The position numbers and the translations under genes were made by a program. 64,000 nt of DNA from Oscillospiraceae bacterium (GTDB lineage: Bacteria > Bacillota > Clostridia > Oscillospirales > Oscillospiraceae). The DNA is taken from contig JAFRER010000010.1 of NCBI GenBank assembly GCA_017434755.1, forward strand, positions 62,001-126,000. The letters run 5' to 3'. The first letter of the stretch is position 1. Every line of letters starts with the position of its first letter. Below the pieces are notes generated by a model that saw only the letters and a program-made list of their open reading frames with translations, searched no databases and was not told the origin of the DNA. Below, in pieces: positions 1-8,776 of the stretch.

Positions 1-1
1 C

Positions 2-325
2 AAAGAACTCAAATGCATCCGTGTGCTCGGCGGCTCGAAACGCAAGTACGCCAGCATCGGAGATGTCGTCGTCTGCTCTGTCCGCAAGGCAGCCCCGGGC
101 GGCTCGGTAAAGAAGGGTGATGTCGTCAAGGCAGTCATCGTCCGCACCGTAAAGCCCGTCCGCCGCGCAGACGGCACCTATGTGCGCTTTGATGAGAACG
201 CGGCAGTCCTCATCAACACAGGAGATAAAAACCCGCGCGGAACCCGTATCTTCGGACCGGTCGCCCGTGAGCTCCGTGACAAGGAATACATGAAGATCCT
301 GTCACTCGCTCCCGAAGTGATTTAA
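2..325 (+). CDS. rplN: 50S ribosomal protein L14, 5'-truncated by window edge
   Basis: L14 sits on the intersubunit face of the 50S subunit beside L19 and 23S rRNA. The reading frame is open from base 2 and continues the L14 core (CIRVLGG, then [15 protein letters not shown] and the C-terminal [13 protein letters not shown] block). Full-length L14 is about 122 residues, so roughly 15 N-terminal residues lie outside the window. The GTG at 23 is an internal valine, not a start. rplX follows after 15 bases with its own GGAGG, as in the standard spc operon. Confidence 0.98.
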   Translation, partial: KELKCIRVLGGSKRKYASIGDVVVCSVRKAAPGGSVKKGDVVKAVIVRTVKPVRRADGTYVRFDENAAVLINTGDKNPRGTRIFGPVARELRDKEYMKILSLAPEVI

Positions 326-340
326 TGGAGGTCACACAGA

Positions 341-646
341 ATGAAGATAAAGAAAGATGATAAAGTTGTCGTTCTGGCCGGAAAGGACAAAGGCAAGCAG
401 GGCAAGGTCCTGATTGCCGATCCCAAAGGCGGCAAGGTTGTTGTCGAGGGAGTCAATGTTGCCACCAAGCATCAGAAACCCCAGGGACAGAACCGTGAAG
501 GCGGCATAATCAAGATCGAGACCCCGATCTATGTCAGCAAGGTGCAGCTCGTCTGCCCGAAATGCGGCAAGGAGACCCGTGTGGGATATAAGCTTGCCGA
601 CGGCAAGAAGGTCCGCGTCTGCAAAAAGTGCGGAGCTGAAATCTGA
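341..646 (+). CDS. rplX: 50S ribosomal protein L24
   Basis: Assembly-initiator protein of the 50S subunit that binds the 5' domain of 23S rRNA. The 101-residue product has the KOW-type start ([20 protein letters not shown]) and the usual L24 length. A C-terminal segment carries two CxxC pairs (CPKCG about residue 73 and CKKCG about residue 94) that form a plausible zinc ribbon, seen in a subset of bacterial L24 proteins. A GGAGG lies about 9 bases before the ATG. It lies between rplN and rplE, the canonical spc order. Confidence 0.98.
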   Translation: MKIKKDDKVVVLAGKDKGKQGKVLIADPKGGKVVVEGVNVATKHQKPQGQNREGGIIKIETPIYVSKVQLVCPKCGKETRVGYKLADGKKVRVCKKCGAEI

Positions 647-663
647 GAAAGGAGTTGCTCACT

Positions 664-1203
664 ATGACAAGAATGAAGAAAAAATATGTTGAGGAAGTTG
701 CTCCTGCTCTGATGGAGAAGTTCCAGTACAAATCCACCATGCAGATCCCCAGGCTCGACAAGATCGTGGTATCCGTCGGCTGCGGCGACTGCAAGGACAA
801 CGCAAAGGCCCTCGAAGCCGTTATCAAGGACATTTCCGCCATCACCGGACAGCATGCCGTTGCGACTGTCGCAAAGAAGTCCGTTGCAAACTTCAAGCTT
901 CGTGAAGGCATGAAGGTCGGCGTGAAAGTCACCCTTCGCCAGGACCGTATGTGGGAGTTCCTTGACAGACTGTTCAACGTTGCTCTCCCCCGTGTCCGTG
1001 ACTTCCGCGGCATCTCCGCAGATGCGTTCGACGGCCGCGGGAATTACAGCCTCGGCCTGAAGGAGCAGATCATATTCCCCGAGATAGAGTACGATAAGAT
1101 CGAAAAGCTTCGCGGCATGAACATTGCCATCACCACGACGGCAAAGACTGACGAAGAAGCCCGCGAGCTGCTCAGACTTCTGGGCGCTCCGTTTGTGAAC
1201 TGA
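664..1203 (+). CDS. rplE: 50S ribosomal protein L5
   Basis: L5 binds 5S rRNA and the central protuberance and contacts P-site tRNA. The product (179 residues, standard length) has the L5 start ([16 protein letters not shown]), the [17 protein letters not shown] block and the [13 protein letters not shown] / RDFRG segment. The ATG at 664 is preferred over the in-frame TTG at 655, because the GGAG at 651-654 abuts the TTG but lies 9 bases from the ATG. It is followed 14 bases later by the zinc-type rpsN. Confidence 0.98.
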   Translation: MTRMKKKYVEEVAPALMEKFQYKSTMQIPRLDKIVVSVGCGDCKDNAKALEAVIKDISAITGQHAVATVAKKSVANFKLREGMKVGVKVTLRQDRMWEFLDRLFNVALPRVRDFRGISADAFDGRGNYSLGLKEQIIFPEIEYDKIEKLRGMNIAITTTAKTDEEARELLRLLGAPFVN

Positions 1204-1217
1204 GGAGGAGTAAGAAA

Positions 1218-1403
1218 ATGGCAAAGAAATCGATGATTTTAAAGCAGCAGGCTCCTGCCAAGTACTCAACGCGTAAGTATAACCGCTGCAAAATCTGCGG
1301 CCGTCCCCACGCGTATCTCCGCAATTACGGCATCTGCCGTATCTGCTTCCGCGAACTGGCCTACAAGGGACAGATCCCCGGCGTCCGCAAGGCAAGCTTC
1401 TGA
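1218..1403 (+). CDS. rpsN: 30S ribosomal protein S14, zinc-binding short form
   Basis: S14 completes the head of the 30S subunit. This 61-residue form is the short type Z with four cysteines (C24, C27, C40, C43 in CKICG and CRICF) that bind zinc. The zinc-independent paralogue is about 90 residues and lacks them. AGGAGG precedes the ATG by about 9 bases. The 136-base spacer after the stop is unusually long for this operon and highly structured (see the ncRNA entry at 1414-1513). Confidence 0.98.
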   Translation: MAKKSMILKQQAPAKYSTRKYNRCKICGRPHAYLRNYGICRICFRELAYKGQIPGVRKASF

Positions 1404-1413
1404 CCGTTATGAC

Positions 1414-1513
1414 TGCGGGAGCGCCGCTCCCGCACCATATAAACCGCGGCGAAAGGCCGTGACCAATCAAGTATTGGCATGGAACCTCGCCGCCGAAACT
1501 GCCTCACGGCAGT
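1414..1513 (+). ncRNA. Three-hairpin structured spacer before rpsH (candidate autoregulatory element)
   Basis: Three consecutive stems can be drawn. Stem I is TGCGGGAGC (1414-1422) with GCTCCCGCA (1426-1434) around a 3-base loop. Stem II is compound: GCGGCGA (1446-1452) pairs with TCGCCGC (1487-1493); inside it GG with CC, CCGTG (1457-1461) with CATGG, a bulged A1462, then CCAAT (1463-1467) with ATTGG around the loop CAAGT. Stem III is ACTGCC (1498-1503) with GGCAGT (1508-1513). No U-run follows, so it is not a terminator. Its place directly before the rpsH ribosome binding site suggests translational feedback by a ribosomal protein. S8 is the obvious suspect because it controls the spc operon of E. 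coli; that link is inference. Confidence 0.55.
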
Positions 1514-1539
1514 AACTCTAAAACAGGAGGATAAACTAC

Positions 1540-1938
1540 ATGCAGATCACAGATCCCATTGCCGACATGCTCACTCGCATCCGCAATGCCGGCACAGCAA
1601 AGCACGAAACAGTTGATGTCCCTGCTTCCAAGATGAAGAAGTCCATCGCCGAGATCCTTCTCAACGAAGGTTACATCAAGAACTACCAGGTCATTGATGA
1701 CGGCACTCAGGGCATCATCCGCATCACCCTCAAGTACCTGCCCGGCAAAGAGAAGGCCATCCAGGGCCTCCGCCGCGTCAGCAAACCCGGTCTCCGTGTG
1801 TATGCAGGCGCCGACGAGCTCCCCCGCGTTCTCAGAGGACTGGGCATCGCGATCATCTCCACATCCAAGGGCGTTATGACCGACAAGGAAGCGCGTAAGC
1901 AGAATGTCGGCGGCGAGGTCCTTGCGTTCGTATGGTAA
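1540..1938 (+). CDS. rpsH: 30S ribosomal protein S8
   Basis: S8 binds helix 21 of 16S rRNA and organises the central domain of the 30S subunit. In E. coli it is the translational repressor of the spc operon. The 132-residue product matches the family length and shows the [17 protein letters not shown] start, the [12 protein letters not shown] segment and the C-terminal [15 protein letters not shown] lies about 9 bases before the ATG. The structured spacer at 1414-1513 ends just before this ribosome binding site. Confidence 0.98.
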   Translation: MQITDPIADMLTRIRNAGTAKHETVDVPASKMKKSIAEILLNEGYIKNYQVIDDGTQGIIRITLKYLPGKEKAIQGLRRVSKPGLRVYAGADELPRVLRGLGIAIISTSKGVMTDKEARKQNVGGEVLAFVW

Positions 1939-1951
1939 GGGAGGAACGGAA

Positions 1952-2494
1952 ATGTCAAGAATAGGAAGAGCTCCCATCACCATTCCCGCAGGCGTTGAGA
2001 TCAAGGTCGACGAGCACAACCACATCACCGTGAAGGGCCCGAAGGGTACCCTCGAGCGTGATCTCGTGCCCCAGATGAAAGTCGAAGTCAATGCCGGCGT
2101 ACTTACGGTTTCCCGTCCGGACGATACCAAGGAGAACCGCTCTCTCCACGGCCTCACCAGAACTCTGGTGGACAATATGGTCGTCGGCGTGACCAAAGGC
2201 TTCGAGAAGAAGCTCGAGGTGAACGGAGTCGGTTACCGTGCGGCAAAGGAAGGAAAGAATCTGGTAATGAACCTCGGCTATTCCCATCAGGTGATCATGC
2301 CCGAGACCGATGACATCCAGATCGAAGTTCCCGATGCCAACCACATCACGATCAAAGGTATCGACAAGCAGAAGGTCGGCCAGTTTGCAGCAGAAGTTCG
2401 TGGGAAGAGACCTCCCGAGCCTTACAAGGGCAAGGGCATCAAGTATGACTACGAAGTCGTCCGCCGCAAAGAAGGCAAGACCGGCGCCAAGTAA
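1952..2494 (+). CDS. rplF: 50S ribosomal protein L6
   Basis: L6 lies near the GTPase-associated centre and binds the sarcin-ricin region of 23S rRNA. The product is 180 residues and starts [15 protein letters not shown], the usual L6 N-terminus. The C-terminal repeat contains [23 protein letters not shown], the RNA-binding signature (quoted here only to locate it). The ATG at 1952 has GGGAGG about 8 bases upstream; an ATG at 1904 in the same frame lies inside rpsH and would add 16 unrelated residues. Confidence 0.98.
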   Translation: MSRIGRAPITIPAGVEIKVDEHNHITVKGPKGTLERDLVPQMKVEVNAGVLTVSRPDDTKENRSLHGLTRTLVDNMVVGVTKGFEKKLEVNGVGYRAAKEGKNLVMNLGYSHQVIMPETDDIQIEVPDANHITIKGIDKQKVGQFAAEVRGKRPPEPYKGKGIKYDYEVVRRKEGKTGAK

Positions 2495-2510
2495 ACGGAG
2501 GTATGCCTGA

Positions 2511-2867
2511 ATGATTAAAAGACCTGATACAAAAGGACAGCGCATCAAGCGCCATAACAGAGTACGCGGCAAGATCTCCGGCACTGCCGACAGACCCCGC
2601 CTCTGCGTATTCCGCAGCGAAAACAATATCTATGCTCAGATCATCGACGATGTTGCCGGAAACACCCTCGTTTCCGCGTCCTCGGTGGAAAAGGGCTTCG
2701 AAGGCGGCGGAAACTGTGAAGCCGCGAAAAAGGTCGGTGCAGCCATTGCCGAACGTGCTCTTGCAAAGGGTATCGAAGACGTGGTGTTCGACCGCGGCGG
2801 CTATATCTACCACGGCCGCGTCAAGGCTCTCGCAGAGGGTGCCCGTGAGGGCGGCCTCAAGTTCTGA
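2511..2867 (+). CDS. rplR: 50S ribosomal protein L18
   Basis: L18 carries 5S rRNA into the central protuberance together with L5. The 118-residue product has the basic N-terminus ([15 protein letters not shown]), [20 protein letters not shown], and ends in the conserved [19 protein letters not shown] motif. CGGAGG lies about 8 bases before the ATG, and rpsE begins 17 bases after the stop, the usual spc order. Confidence 0.98.
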   Translation: MIKRPDTKGQRIKRHNRVRGKISGTADRPRLCVFRSENNIYAQIIDDVAGNTLVSASSVEKGFEGGGNCEAAKKVGAAIAERALAKGIEDVVFDRGGYIYHGRVKALAEGAREGGLKF

Positions 2868-2884
2868 GGAAGGGGGAAGAATCA

Positions 2885-3415
2885 ATGGCTTATAATAATG
2901 ACAGAAGAGATCGCCGCAGCAGAGAAGAGGCTGCAGCTCCCGAGTTCATCGAGAAGGTCGTTTCCCTCAACCGTGTCAGCAAGACCGTCAAGGGCGGACG
3001 CGTAGCCAAGTTCTCGGCACTGTGTGTCGTGGGCGACGGCAAGGGCCGCGTCGGCTACGGAATGGGCAAGGCCAACGAGGTCTCCGAGGCTATCCGCAAA
3101 GGACTTGAGGATGCCAAGAAGAACATCACCAACGTTACCCTTTCCGGAACCACCATCCCCCATGAGGTCATAGGCGAGTTCGGAGCCGGCCGCGTTCTGC
3201 TCAAGCCCGCACCGGAAGGCACCGGCGTTATCGCCGGCGGCGCCGTCCGTGCAGTGGTCGAGGCAGCCGGTATCAAGAATATCCGTACAAAATGCCTTCG
3301 CACCAACAATCCTGCAAACGTTGTCGCTGCAACGATGGAAGGCCTGAAGTCCCTTCGTGACGCAGCCCAGGTTGCTGTGGTCAGAGGCAAGGCCCCCGAA
3401 GAGATCCAGGGTTAA
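2885..3415 (+). CDS. rpsE: 30S ribosomal protein S5
   Basis: S5 contributes to decoding fidelity and mRNA entry on the 30S subunit. The 176-residue product has the double-stranded-RNA-binding-like N-terminal domain ([21 protein letters not shown]) and the second domain ([18 protein letters not shown], then the [13 protein letters not shown] motif). GGGGGA lies about 7 bases before the ATG. rpmD follows at 12 bases. Confidence 0.98.
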   Translation: MAYNNDRRDRRSREEAAAPEFIEKVVSLNRVSKTVKGGRVAKFSALCVVGDGKGRVGYGMGKANEVSEAIRKGLEDAKKNITNVTLSGTTIPHEVIGEFGAGRVLLKPAPEGTGVIAGGAVRAVVEAAGIKNIRTKCLRTNNPANVVAATMEGLKSLRDAAQVAVVRGKAPEEIQG

Positions 3416-3427
3416 GGAGGGCGTGAC

Positions 3428-3607
3428 ATGGCTAATCTCAGAATCAAGCTTGTTAAGAGCCTCAACGGCAGAAATGACAAGCACATCGCTACGGCTAAAT
3501 CCCTCGGTCTGCACAAGGTCGGAAACGAGACCGTGCAGCCCGACAATCCCCAGACCCGCGGCAAGATCGCCAAGATCGGCTATCTGGTCCAGGTAACAGA
3601 AGAATAA
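3428..3607 (+). CDS. rpmD: 50S ribosomal protein L30
   Basis: L30 is a small 50S protein bound to domain II/V of 23S rRNA. The 59-residue frame reads MANLRIKLVKSLNGRNDKH..., then LGLHKVGNETVQPD and KIAKIGYLVQV, all typical of L30 and of the usual 57-60 residue length. It is short enough to be missed by size-limited gene finding. AGGAGG lies about 6 bases before the ATG. It fills the gap between rpsE and rplO, exactly where L30 is expected. Confidence 0.97.
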   Translation: MANLRIKLVKSLNGRNDKHIATAKSLGLHKVGNETVQPDNPQTRGKIAKIGYLVQVTEE

Positions 3608-3621
3608 GGAGGGCACAGAGA

Positions 3622-4062
3622 ATGTATATTCATGATCTTTCTCCCGTCCCCGGCTCCACCCACGTTGACAAACGCAAGGGCAGAGGCCACGCCACCGGCA
3701 ACGGCAAGACCGCGGGCCGCGGCCATAAGGGCCAGAAGGCACGCAGCGGCGGCGGAACCAGAATAGGCTTCGAAGGCGGACAGATGCCCCTGGCGCGCCG
3801 TGTGCCTAAGAGAGGATTCAACAACATCTTTGCAAAGCCTCTGGATACCGTCAATGTATCCGCACTTGAAAAATTCGAGGACGGATCCGTTGTTGACGCT
3901 CAGGCGCTGCTCGATGCGGGCATCCTTTCCAAGTGCACCTACGGTGTGAAGGTTTTAGGCAATGGTGAGATCACCAAAAAACTGACAGTCAATGCTGCTG
4001 CTTTCTCCGAAACCGCGAAACAGAAGATCGAAGCGGCCGGCGGAAAGGCAGAGGTGGTATAA
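3622..4062 (+). CDS. rplO: 50S ribosomal protein L15
   Basis: L15 is a late-assembly 50S protein. The 146-residue product shows the glycine/lysine-rich N-terminus that threads into rRNA (KGRGHATGNGKTAGRGHKGQ), FEGGQMPLARRVPKRGF, and the globular C-terminal domain ending in IEAAGGKAEVV. AGGAGGG lies about 9 bases before the ATG. The TAA stop directly abuts the secY start, so the two are translationally coupled. Confidence 0.98.
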   Translation: MYIHDLSPVPGSTHVDKRKGRGHATGNGKTAGRGHKGQKARSGGGTRIGFEGGQMPLARRVPKRGFNNIFAKPLDTVNVSALEKFEDGSVVDAQALLDAGILSKCTYGVKVLGNGEITKKLTVNAAAFSETAKQKIEAAGGKAEVV

Positions 4063-5355
4063 GTGCTTCAGACTTTACGTAATGCATGGAAGATTGAAGA
4101 GCTCCGCAAGAAAATCATCTTCACTCTCGTCATTATCCTGCTTTACCGTATAGGCAGCGCGATCCCCGTTCCTTTCATCAACACCGAACAACTGACGGCA
4201 TTTTTCACATACAGGTCGAACACGGTGCTCGGTCTGCTCAACGTATTGAGCGGCAGCGCCTTGTCTCAGGCGACGATATTTGCCCTGTCGATCCAGCCCT
4301 ATATCAACGCGTCCATCATCATCCAGCTGCTCTGCATTGCCATTCCGGCACTGGAGCGGATGAGCAAGGATGAGGGCGAGGAAGGGAAAAAGAAGATCGC
4401 GGCGATCACCCGCTACTCCACGGTCGGCATCGGTCTCCTGCAGGGATTTGCATACTATATGCTCATCCGGAACAACAATCTGCTGCAGGCTGATGCAGCC
4501 ACCAATATCTGGGCTGCAATCGTCATCATCCTCACATTCACCTCGGGCTCCGCGCTGATCATGTGGCTCGGCGAGCAGGTGACGGAGCACGGCATCGGAA
4601 ACGGCATTTCCATCATCCTCTTCGCCAGCATCATCTCCAGACTTCCCACCAGCATTATTTCGACTATCCGGAATATCGGAACGGGAGAAGGGGACCTGAG
4701 ATGGTGGACGGCGGTGCTGATGTACATCGGTGCCATCCTGATGGTCGTGCTGATCGTGTTCGTTAACGACGCGGAGAGAAGGATACCGGTCCAGTATGCC
4801 AAGAGAGTCGTGGGCCGCAAGATGTACGGCGGACAGAGCACGCACCTTCCCATGAAAGTGAACATGTCCGGTGTCATGCCGGTCATTTTCGCCCAGTCCA
4901 TCGCCTCCATCCCGGCGACCATCGCGGCCTTCACCGGAAAAGAAGACAGCTGGATCCTGCGGGTCTTCGATACGAGTTCGATCACGTATGCGGTCATTTA
5001 CTTCCTGCTGATCATCTTCTTCGCCTATTTCTATTCGACCATACAGTTCAATCCCGTAGAAGTGGCGAACAACCTGAAAAAGAACGGCGGCTATATCCCG
5101 GGCTTCCGTCCCGGCAAGCCGACCAGCGAGTTTATCCAGAAGGTCCTGAACAAGATCACCCTGTTCGGTGCGATCTATCTCGGTATAATCGCTGTGACCC
5201 CGATCCTTATCTCGCACTTCAGCCCCTCCTCCAAGCTCACGGGTCTTTCCCTGGGCGGAACATCCATCATCATCGTAGTCGGTGTCGCGCTTGAGACGAT
5301 CCGTGCTCTCGAGGCTCAGATGCTCATGCGCAACTACAAGGGCTTCCTTGATTGA
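4063..5355 (+). CDS. secY: Preprotein translocase channel subunit SecY
   Basis: SecY is the ten-helix pore of the SecYEG channel in the cytoplasmic membrane. The 430-residue product begins MLQTLRNAWKIEELRKKI, the conserved cytosolic start, and contains the plug-region LLNVLSGSALSQATIFALSIQPYI and the cytosolic loop FVNDAERRIPVQYAKRVVGRKMYGG that binds SecA/ribosome. The start is GTG, placed immediately after the rplO stop, with GGAAAGG inside the rplO end as a likely ribosome binding site. No truncation is seen. adk follows 16 bases downstream, as in most Firmicutes. Confidence 0.97.
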   Translation: MLQTLRNAWKIEELRKKIIFTLVIILLYRIGSAIPVPFINTEQLTAFFTYRSNTVLGLLNVLSGSALSQATIFALSIQPYINASIIIQLLCIAIPALERMSKDEGEEGKKKIAAITRYSTVGIGLLQGFAYYMLIRNNNLLQADAATNIWAAIVIILTFTSGSALIMWLGEQVTEHGIGNGISIILFASIISRLPTSIISTIRNIGTGEGDLRWWTAVLMYIGAILMVVLIVFVNDAERRIPVQYAKRVVGRKMYGGQSTHLPMKVNMSGVMPVIFAQSIASIPATIAAFTGKEDSWILRVFDTSSITYAVIYFLLIIFFAYFYSTIQFNPVEVANNLKKNGGYIPGFRPGKPTSEFIQKVLNKITLFGAIYLGIIAVTPILISHFSPSSKLTGLSLGGTSIIIVVGVALETIRALEAQMLMRNYKGFLD

Positions 5356-5371
5356 GAAAGGGTACTTTGCT

Positions 5372-6004
5372 ATGAGACTTATACTTCTGGGCGCCCCTGG
5401 CGCAGGAAAAGGTACTCAGGCGGAGATACTCAGCAGAGAGCTGAAGATACCCACCATATCCACCGGGAATATCCTTCGCGCAGCAATGCGTGAAGGAACT
5501 CCCGTAGGTGTACAGGCAAGATCCTATGTGGATGCCGGAAAGCTGGTCCCCGACGAGGTCATCATCCGGATCGTTCAGGATCGTCTGGCTCAGCCTGACT
5601 GTGCGAATGGATTCATCCTTGACGGATTTCCGCGCACGATCCCTCAGGCGGAGGCCATGGAGCAGTACGGGATCGATATCGACCGCGCGCTCTCCATCGA
5701 AATCGAGGACGAGACGATCGTCAGCCGCATGAGCGGCAGGCGGACCTGCAGGGAATGCAGCCAGACATTCCACATAGTATCCAATCCCCCAAAGCAAGAG
5801 GGCATCTGTGACTTCTGCGGCGGCAAACTGATTATCCGCAAGGATGACGCGCCGGAGACGGTCAGAGCCCGGCTTGAGGTCTATCATACTGAGACCGAGC
5901 CGCTCAAGGCTTTTTACAGCAGCCGCGGGAAGCTCGCTTCGATCGATAATCAGTCCACGATCGAGGCCACGACGGCCGAGATACGGAAAGCGCTGGAGAT
6001 CTGA
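5372..6004 (+). CDS. adk: Adenylate kinase (zinc-lid form)
   Basis: Interconverts ATP + AMP and 2 ADP in the cytosol. The 210-residue product starts MRLILLGAPGAGKGTQAEIL with the GAPGAGKGT P-loop, has the AMP-binding FILDGFPRT segment, and a long LID domain with two cysteine pairs (CRECS and CDFCG), so the lid is zinc-bound as in Gram-positive enzymes. The ATG at 5372 is chosen because the protein begins there; upstream in-frame codons belong to secY. Its TGA overlaps the map ATG by one base (TGATG), indicating coupling. Confidence 0.97.
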   Translation: MRLILLGAPGAGKGTQAEILSRELKIPTISTGNILRAAMREGTPVGVQARSYVDAGKLVPDEVIIRIVQDRLAQPDCANGFILDGFPRTIPQAEAMEQYGIDIDRALSIEIEDETIVSRMSGRRTCRECSQTFHIVSNPPKQEGICDFCGGKLIIRKDDAPETVRARLEVYHTETEPLKAFYSSRGKLASIDNQSTIEATTAEIRKALEI

Positions 6005-6786
6005 TGGCAGAGCCGATCTATATTAAATCTCCCAGTGAGATAGAACTGATGCGGCAGGCCGGAAAGATCACGGCAGGGGCGAGGACGATCGCCCGGCAGG
6101 CGGTCCGTGACGGGATAAGCACGAAACAGATCGACAGGCATGTCCATGATTTCATCACAAAAAACGGCGCATACCCCACTTTCCTGAACTACAACGGGTT
6201 TCCGGGAAGTGCGTGCGTGTCCGTGAACGATGAAGTGATCCACGGGATCCCGGGAAAACGGATCGTCCGGGACGGCGATATCGTATCGCTGGATGTCGGA
6301 GCGACCTTCAAAGGCTTCGTAGGCGACTGCGCGGGGACTTTCCCCTGCGGAGAAGTCAGCGAGGAAGCCAGGCGGCTGATAGAAGTCACCAGACAGAGTT
6401 TTTTTGAAGGCATCAAATATGCCAGAGTCGGATATCGCATCTCCGATATAGGGGCGGCGATACAGGAATATGTGGAGAGCCACGGCTATTCCGTTGTCCG
6501 CGATTATGTTGGGCACGGGGTTGGCAGGACGCTCCATGAGGCTCCGGAGGTCCCCAATTTCAAGGCGGAGAGAAAGTTTCTCGCCAGAACGGGAAACCCC
6601 AGACTGGTCAAAGGCATGACGATAGCGGTGGAACCGATGGTCAATGCCGGAGACTGGCAGATAAAGGAACTCTCGAACGGATGGACCGTAGTAACAGCGG
6701 ACGGATCTCTTTCGGCGCACTACGAAAACACGATCCTTATCACGGATGGTGAGCCGGAGATCCTCACGATGGCGGACGACATATGA
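6004..6786 (+). CDS. map: Methionine aminopeptidase, type I
   Basis: Removes the initiator methionine from nascent proteins. The 260-residue product has the five metal ligands of the pita-bread fold: D97 (SLDVGA), D108, H171 (VGHGVGR), E210 (VEPMV) and E241 (HYENT), plus substrate-binding H80 and H178. It starts directly on the adk stop and lies between adk and infA, the standard Firmicutes arrangement. No N-terminal zinc-finger extension is present. Confidence 0.97.
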   Translation: MAEPIYIKSPSEIELMRQAGKITAGARTIARQAVRDGISTKQIDRHVHDFITKNGAYPTFLNYNGFPGSACVSVNDEVIHGIPGKRIVRDGDIVSLDVGATFKGFVGDCAGTFPCGEVSEEARRLIEVTRQSFFEGIKYARVGYRISDIGAAIQEYVESHGYSVVRDYVGHGVGRTLHEAPEVPNFKAERKFLARTGNPRLVKGMTIAVEPMVNAGDWQIKELSNGWTVVTADGSLSAHYENTILITDGEPEILTMADDI

Positions 6787-6825
6787 GATCAACATGATGA
6801 GACAGCTACTTTGGAGGGAAAAGTA

Positions 6826-7044
6826 TTGGCAAAAGACGATGTAATCGAATTAGAGGGCACAGTGGTCGAATCCCTGCCCAACACGACATTCCGGGTTGAT
6901 ATCGGCAACGGACACATCATTCTGGCCCATATCTCCGGGAAGCTGAGGATGAACTTCATCAGGATCCTTCCCGGCGACAAGGTCACGGTACAGATGTCAC
7001 CGTATGATGTGACAAGAGGCCGGATAACCTGGAGAAGCAAGTAG
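6826..7044 (+). CDS. infA: Translation initiation factor IF-1 (TTG start)
   Basis: IF-1 blocks the A site of the 30S subunit during initiation. The S1-like OB-fold protein reads (M)[15 protein letters not shown] ... [15 protein letters not shown] ... [14 protein letters not shown], exactly 72 residues, the family length. The start is TTG at 6826 with GGAGGG at 6813-6818, 7 bases upstream; the in-frame TTG at 6811 would overlap that ribosome binding site. A rare start codon on infA may limit its yield. Confidence 0.95.
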   Translation: MAKDDVIELEGTVVESLPNTTFRVDIGNGHIILAHISGKLRMNFIRILPGDKVTVQMSPYDVTRGRITWRSK

Positions 7045-7056
7045 GAGGTAAAACAA

Positions 7057-7170
7057 ATGAAAGTCAGACCTTCCGTGAAGCCCATGTGCGAGAAATGCAA
7101 GATCATCAAGCGCAACGGCAAAGTCATGGTTATTTGCGAGAACCCCAAGCATAAACAGCGTCAGGGCTGA
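7057..7170 (+). CDS. rpmJ: 50S ribosomal protein L36 (zinc form)
   Basis: The smallest 50S protein; it binds domain VI of 23S rRNA. The 37-residue product [19 protein letters not shown]... has the C-x2-C-x12-C-x4-H zinc site (C11, C14, C27, H32). It is too short for size-limited ORF calling. AGGAGG lies about 8 bases before the ATG. Its place between infA and rpsM is standard in Firmicutes. Confidence 0.97.
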   Translation: MKVRPSVKPMCEKCKIIKRNGKVMVICENPKHKQRQG

Positions 7171-7180
7171 CCGCAAAACG

Positions 7181-7309
7181 GAGAGCATACTCTCAAAAAG
7201 CGCATAACAATATAAAAACCGCATGTTTCGAAGGGCTCCCCGCCGGCAACCAAGGCCGGCACGCTTAGAGGGCGTCCGGCGGGAATAAGCTCCCGAACAT
7301 CCAGTGCGG
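7181..7309 (+). ncRNA. Structured leader between rpmJ and rpsM
   Basis: The 171-base spacer in front of rpsM folds on paper into a small stem (GAGAG 7181-7185 with CTCTC 7190-7194) and a long multi-part domain. In the latter CCGC (7219-7222) pairs with GCGG (7306-7309), ATGTTTCG (7223-7230) with CGAACAT (7294-7300), GGG (7233-7235) with CCC (7292-7294) and CCCGCCGG (7239-7246) with CCGGCGGG (7276-7283). An internal GCCGG repeat offers an alternative hairpin (CCGGC near 7242 with GCCGG near 7255). There is no U-run. In E. coli the alpha operon leader before rpsM is bound by S4 (a pseudoknot). This is the same position, but no sequence match is claimed. Confidence 0.5.
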
Positions 7310-7341
7310 AAAACAACAGATTATCGAAAGGAAATTTGTAT

Positions 7342-7710
7342 ATGGCACGTATAGCCGGCGTTGACCTGCCCAGAGACAAGAGAATAGAGATCGGTCTTAC
7401 CTATGTCTACGGTATCGGCAGAACCAGCGCGAAGAAAATTCTTGAAATGACCGGCATCAATCCGGACACCCGCGTGAAAGACCTCACCGAAGAGGAAGAA
7501 TCCAAGCTTCGTGAGTGCATCGACAAGAACTTCATCGTTGAAGGTGACCTTCGCCGTCAGACTGCACTCGATATCAAGCGTCTTACCGAGATCGGCTGCT
7601 ACAGGGGCCTCCGCCACCGCCGCGGCCTTCCCGTACGCGGACAGAGGAGCAAGACCAACGCACGTACCCGCAAGGGTCCGAAACGCACTATCGCGAATAA
7701 GAAGAAGTAA
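7342..7710 (+). CDS. rpsM: 30S ribosomal protein S13
   Basis: S13 forms bridges B1a/B1b to the 50S subunit and contacts tRNA. The 122-residue product starts [26 protein letters not shown] and ends with the basic [19 protein letters not shown] tail. The ATG at 7342 has GAAAGGA about 12 bases upstream; a TTG two codons earlier is less likely. It opens the alpha operon segment after a structured spacer. Confidence 0.97.
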   Translation: MARIAGVDLPRDKRIEIGLTYVYGIGRTSAKKILEMTGINPDTRVKDLTEEEESKLRECIDKNFIVEGDLRRQTALDIKRLTEIGCYRGLRHRRGLPVRGQRSKTNARTRKGPKRTIANKKK

Positions 7711-7725
7711 GGAGGGATATGGATC

Positions 7726-8130
7726 ATGGCAGCAGCTAACAACAAGAAAAAAGTCGTCAGGACTCGCAGAAGAGAGCGCAAGAACATAGAAAAGGGCCAG
7801 GTTCATATCAGCTCTTCTTTCAATAACACGATGGTCACCGTGACCGACACTCAGGGCAATGCCATTTCCTGGGCATCAGCCGGAGGACTCGGTTTCCGCG
7901 GAAGCAAGAAATCCACCCCCTTCGCGGCATCCGAAGCTGCAGAGACCGCAGCGAGAGCCGCTATGGAACATGGCCTGAAGACTGTTGAAGTCTTTGTCAA
8001 GGGACCGGGCTCCGGCCGTGAGGCTGCGATCCGCGCCCTGCAGACAGCTGGTCTTGAAGTTACGATGATCAAGGATTGCACGCCCATTGCACACAATGGC
8101 TGCCGTCCTCCGAAGCGTCGTCGTGTCTGA
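7726..8130 (+). CDS. rpsK: 30S ribosomal protein S11
   Basis: S11 lies on the 30S platform near the Shine-Dalgarno helix. The 134-residue product contains [36 protein letters not shown] and the C-terminal [18 protein letters not shown] tail, all diagnostic. GGAGGG lies about 9 bases before the ATG; an ATG at 7719 is out of frame. Placed between rpsM and rpsD. Confidence 0.98.
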   Translation: MAAANNKKKVVRTRRRERKNIEKGQVHISSSFNNTMVTVTDTQGNAISWASAGGLGFRGSKKSTPFAASEAAETAARAAMEHGLKTVEVFVKGPGSGREAAIRALQTAGLEVTMIKDCTPIAHNGCRPPKRRRV

Positions 8131-8149
8131 TCGAAGGAGGTAACAGAAT

Positions 8150-8776
8150 ATGGCAAGATATACAGAAGCGGTATGCCGTCAGTGCCGCAGAGAAGGCGTA
8201 AAGCTTTTCCTGAAGGGCGACAAGTGCTACAGCGAAAAATGCCCCATGAACAGCAGGGCATTTGCTCCCGGTCAGCATGGCCAGGGGCGTTCCAAGAACT
8301 CCGAGTACGGCCAGCAGCTCCGCGAGAAGCAGAAGGCCAAGAAGTTCTACGGCGTTCTGGAGAATCAGTTCCGCAGCTATTTTGAGATGGCAGAGCGCCG
8401 TCCCGGACAGACCGGCGAAAACCTTCTCAGCATCCTCGAGAGCAGGCTTGACAATGTCGTTTACCGTCTCGGCTTTGCTATGAGCCGTGCGGAAGCGCGT
8501 CAGATGGTGAGCCACGGACATGTTACCGTGAACGGCCGCAAGGTCAACATCCCCAGCTATCAGGTCAAGCCCGGAATGATCGTTGCACTCAAGGAGACCA
8601 GCCGCGGTATTGAGAAGATCAAGGCAAACATTGAGGCGAACGCATTCCGTCCCGCACCCAAGTGGCTTGAGTATGATGCAAACAATCTGCTCGCCAAGGT
8701 GGTCGCAGTCCCGGCAAGGGAAGATATCGATCTGCCGATAGAAGAGCGTCTTATCGTTGAGTTGTACTCTAAGTGA
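8150..8776 (+). CDS. rpsD: 30S ribosomal protein S4
   Basis: S4 nucleates assembly of the 16S 5' domain. The 208-residue product has an N-terminal zinc site (C9, C12, C26, C31: CRQC and CYSEKC), the family's GQHG motif, and the S4 RNA-binding domain ([21 protein letters not shown], quoted as location). In Bacillus rpsD is elsewhere and autogenously controlled; here it is inside the alpha operon as in Clostridia. AAGGAGG lies about 8 bases before the ATG. Confidence 0.98.
   Translation: MARYTEAVCRQCRREGVKLFLKGDKCYSEKCPMNSRAFAPGQHGQGRSKNSEYGQQLREKQKAKKFYGVLENQFRSYFEMAERRPGQTGENLLSILESRLDNVVYRLGFAMSRAEARQMVSHGHVTVNGRKVNIPSYQVKPGMIVALKETSRGIEKIKANIEANAFRPAPKWLEYDANNLLAKVVAVPAREDIDLPIEERLIVELYSK

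Noticed and set aside
4075-5217. A 380-codon minus-strand open frame opposite secY, and similar long frames opposite aro genes (29624-31183, 33760-35334) and addAB.
   Set aside because: They are mirror frames of strongly conserved genes in GC-rich DNA, with no ribosome binding sites, no recognisable domains and odd composition.
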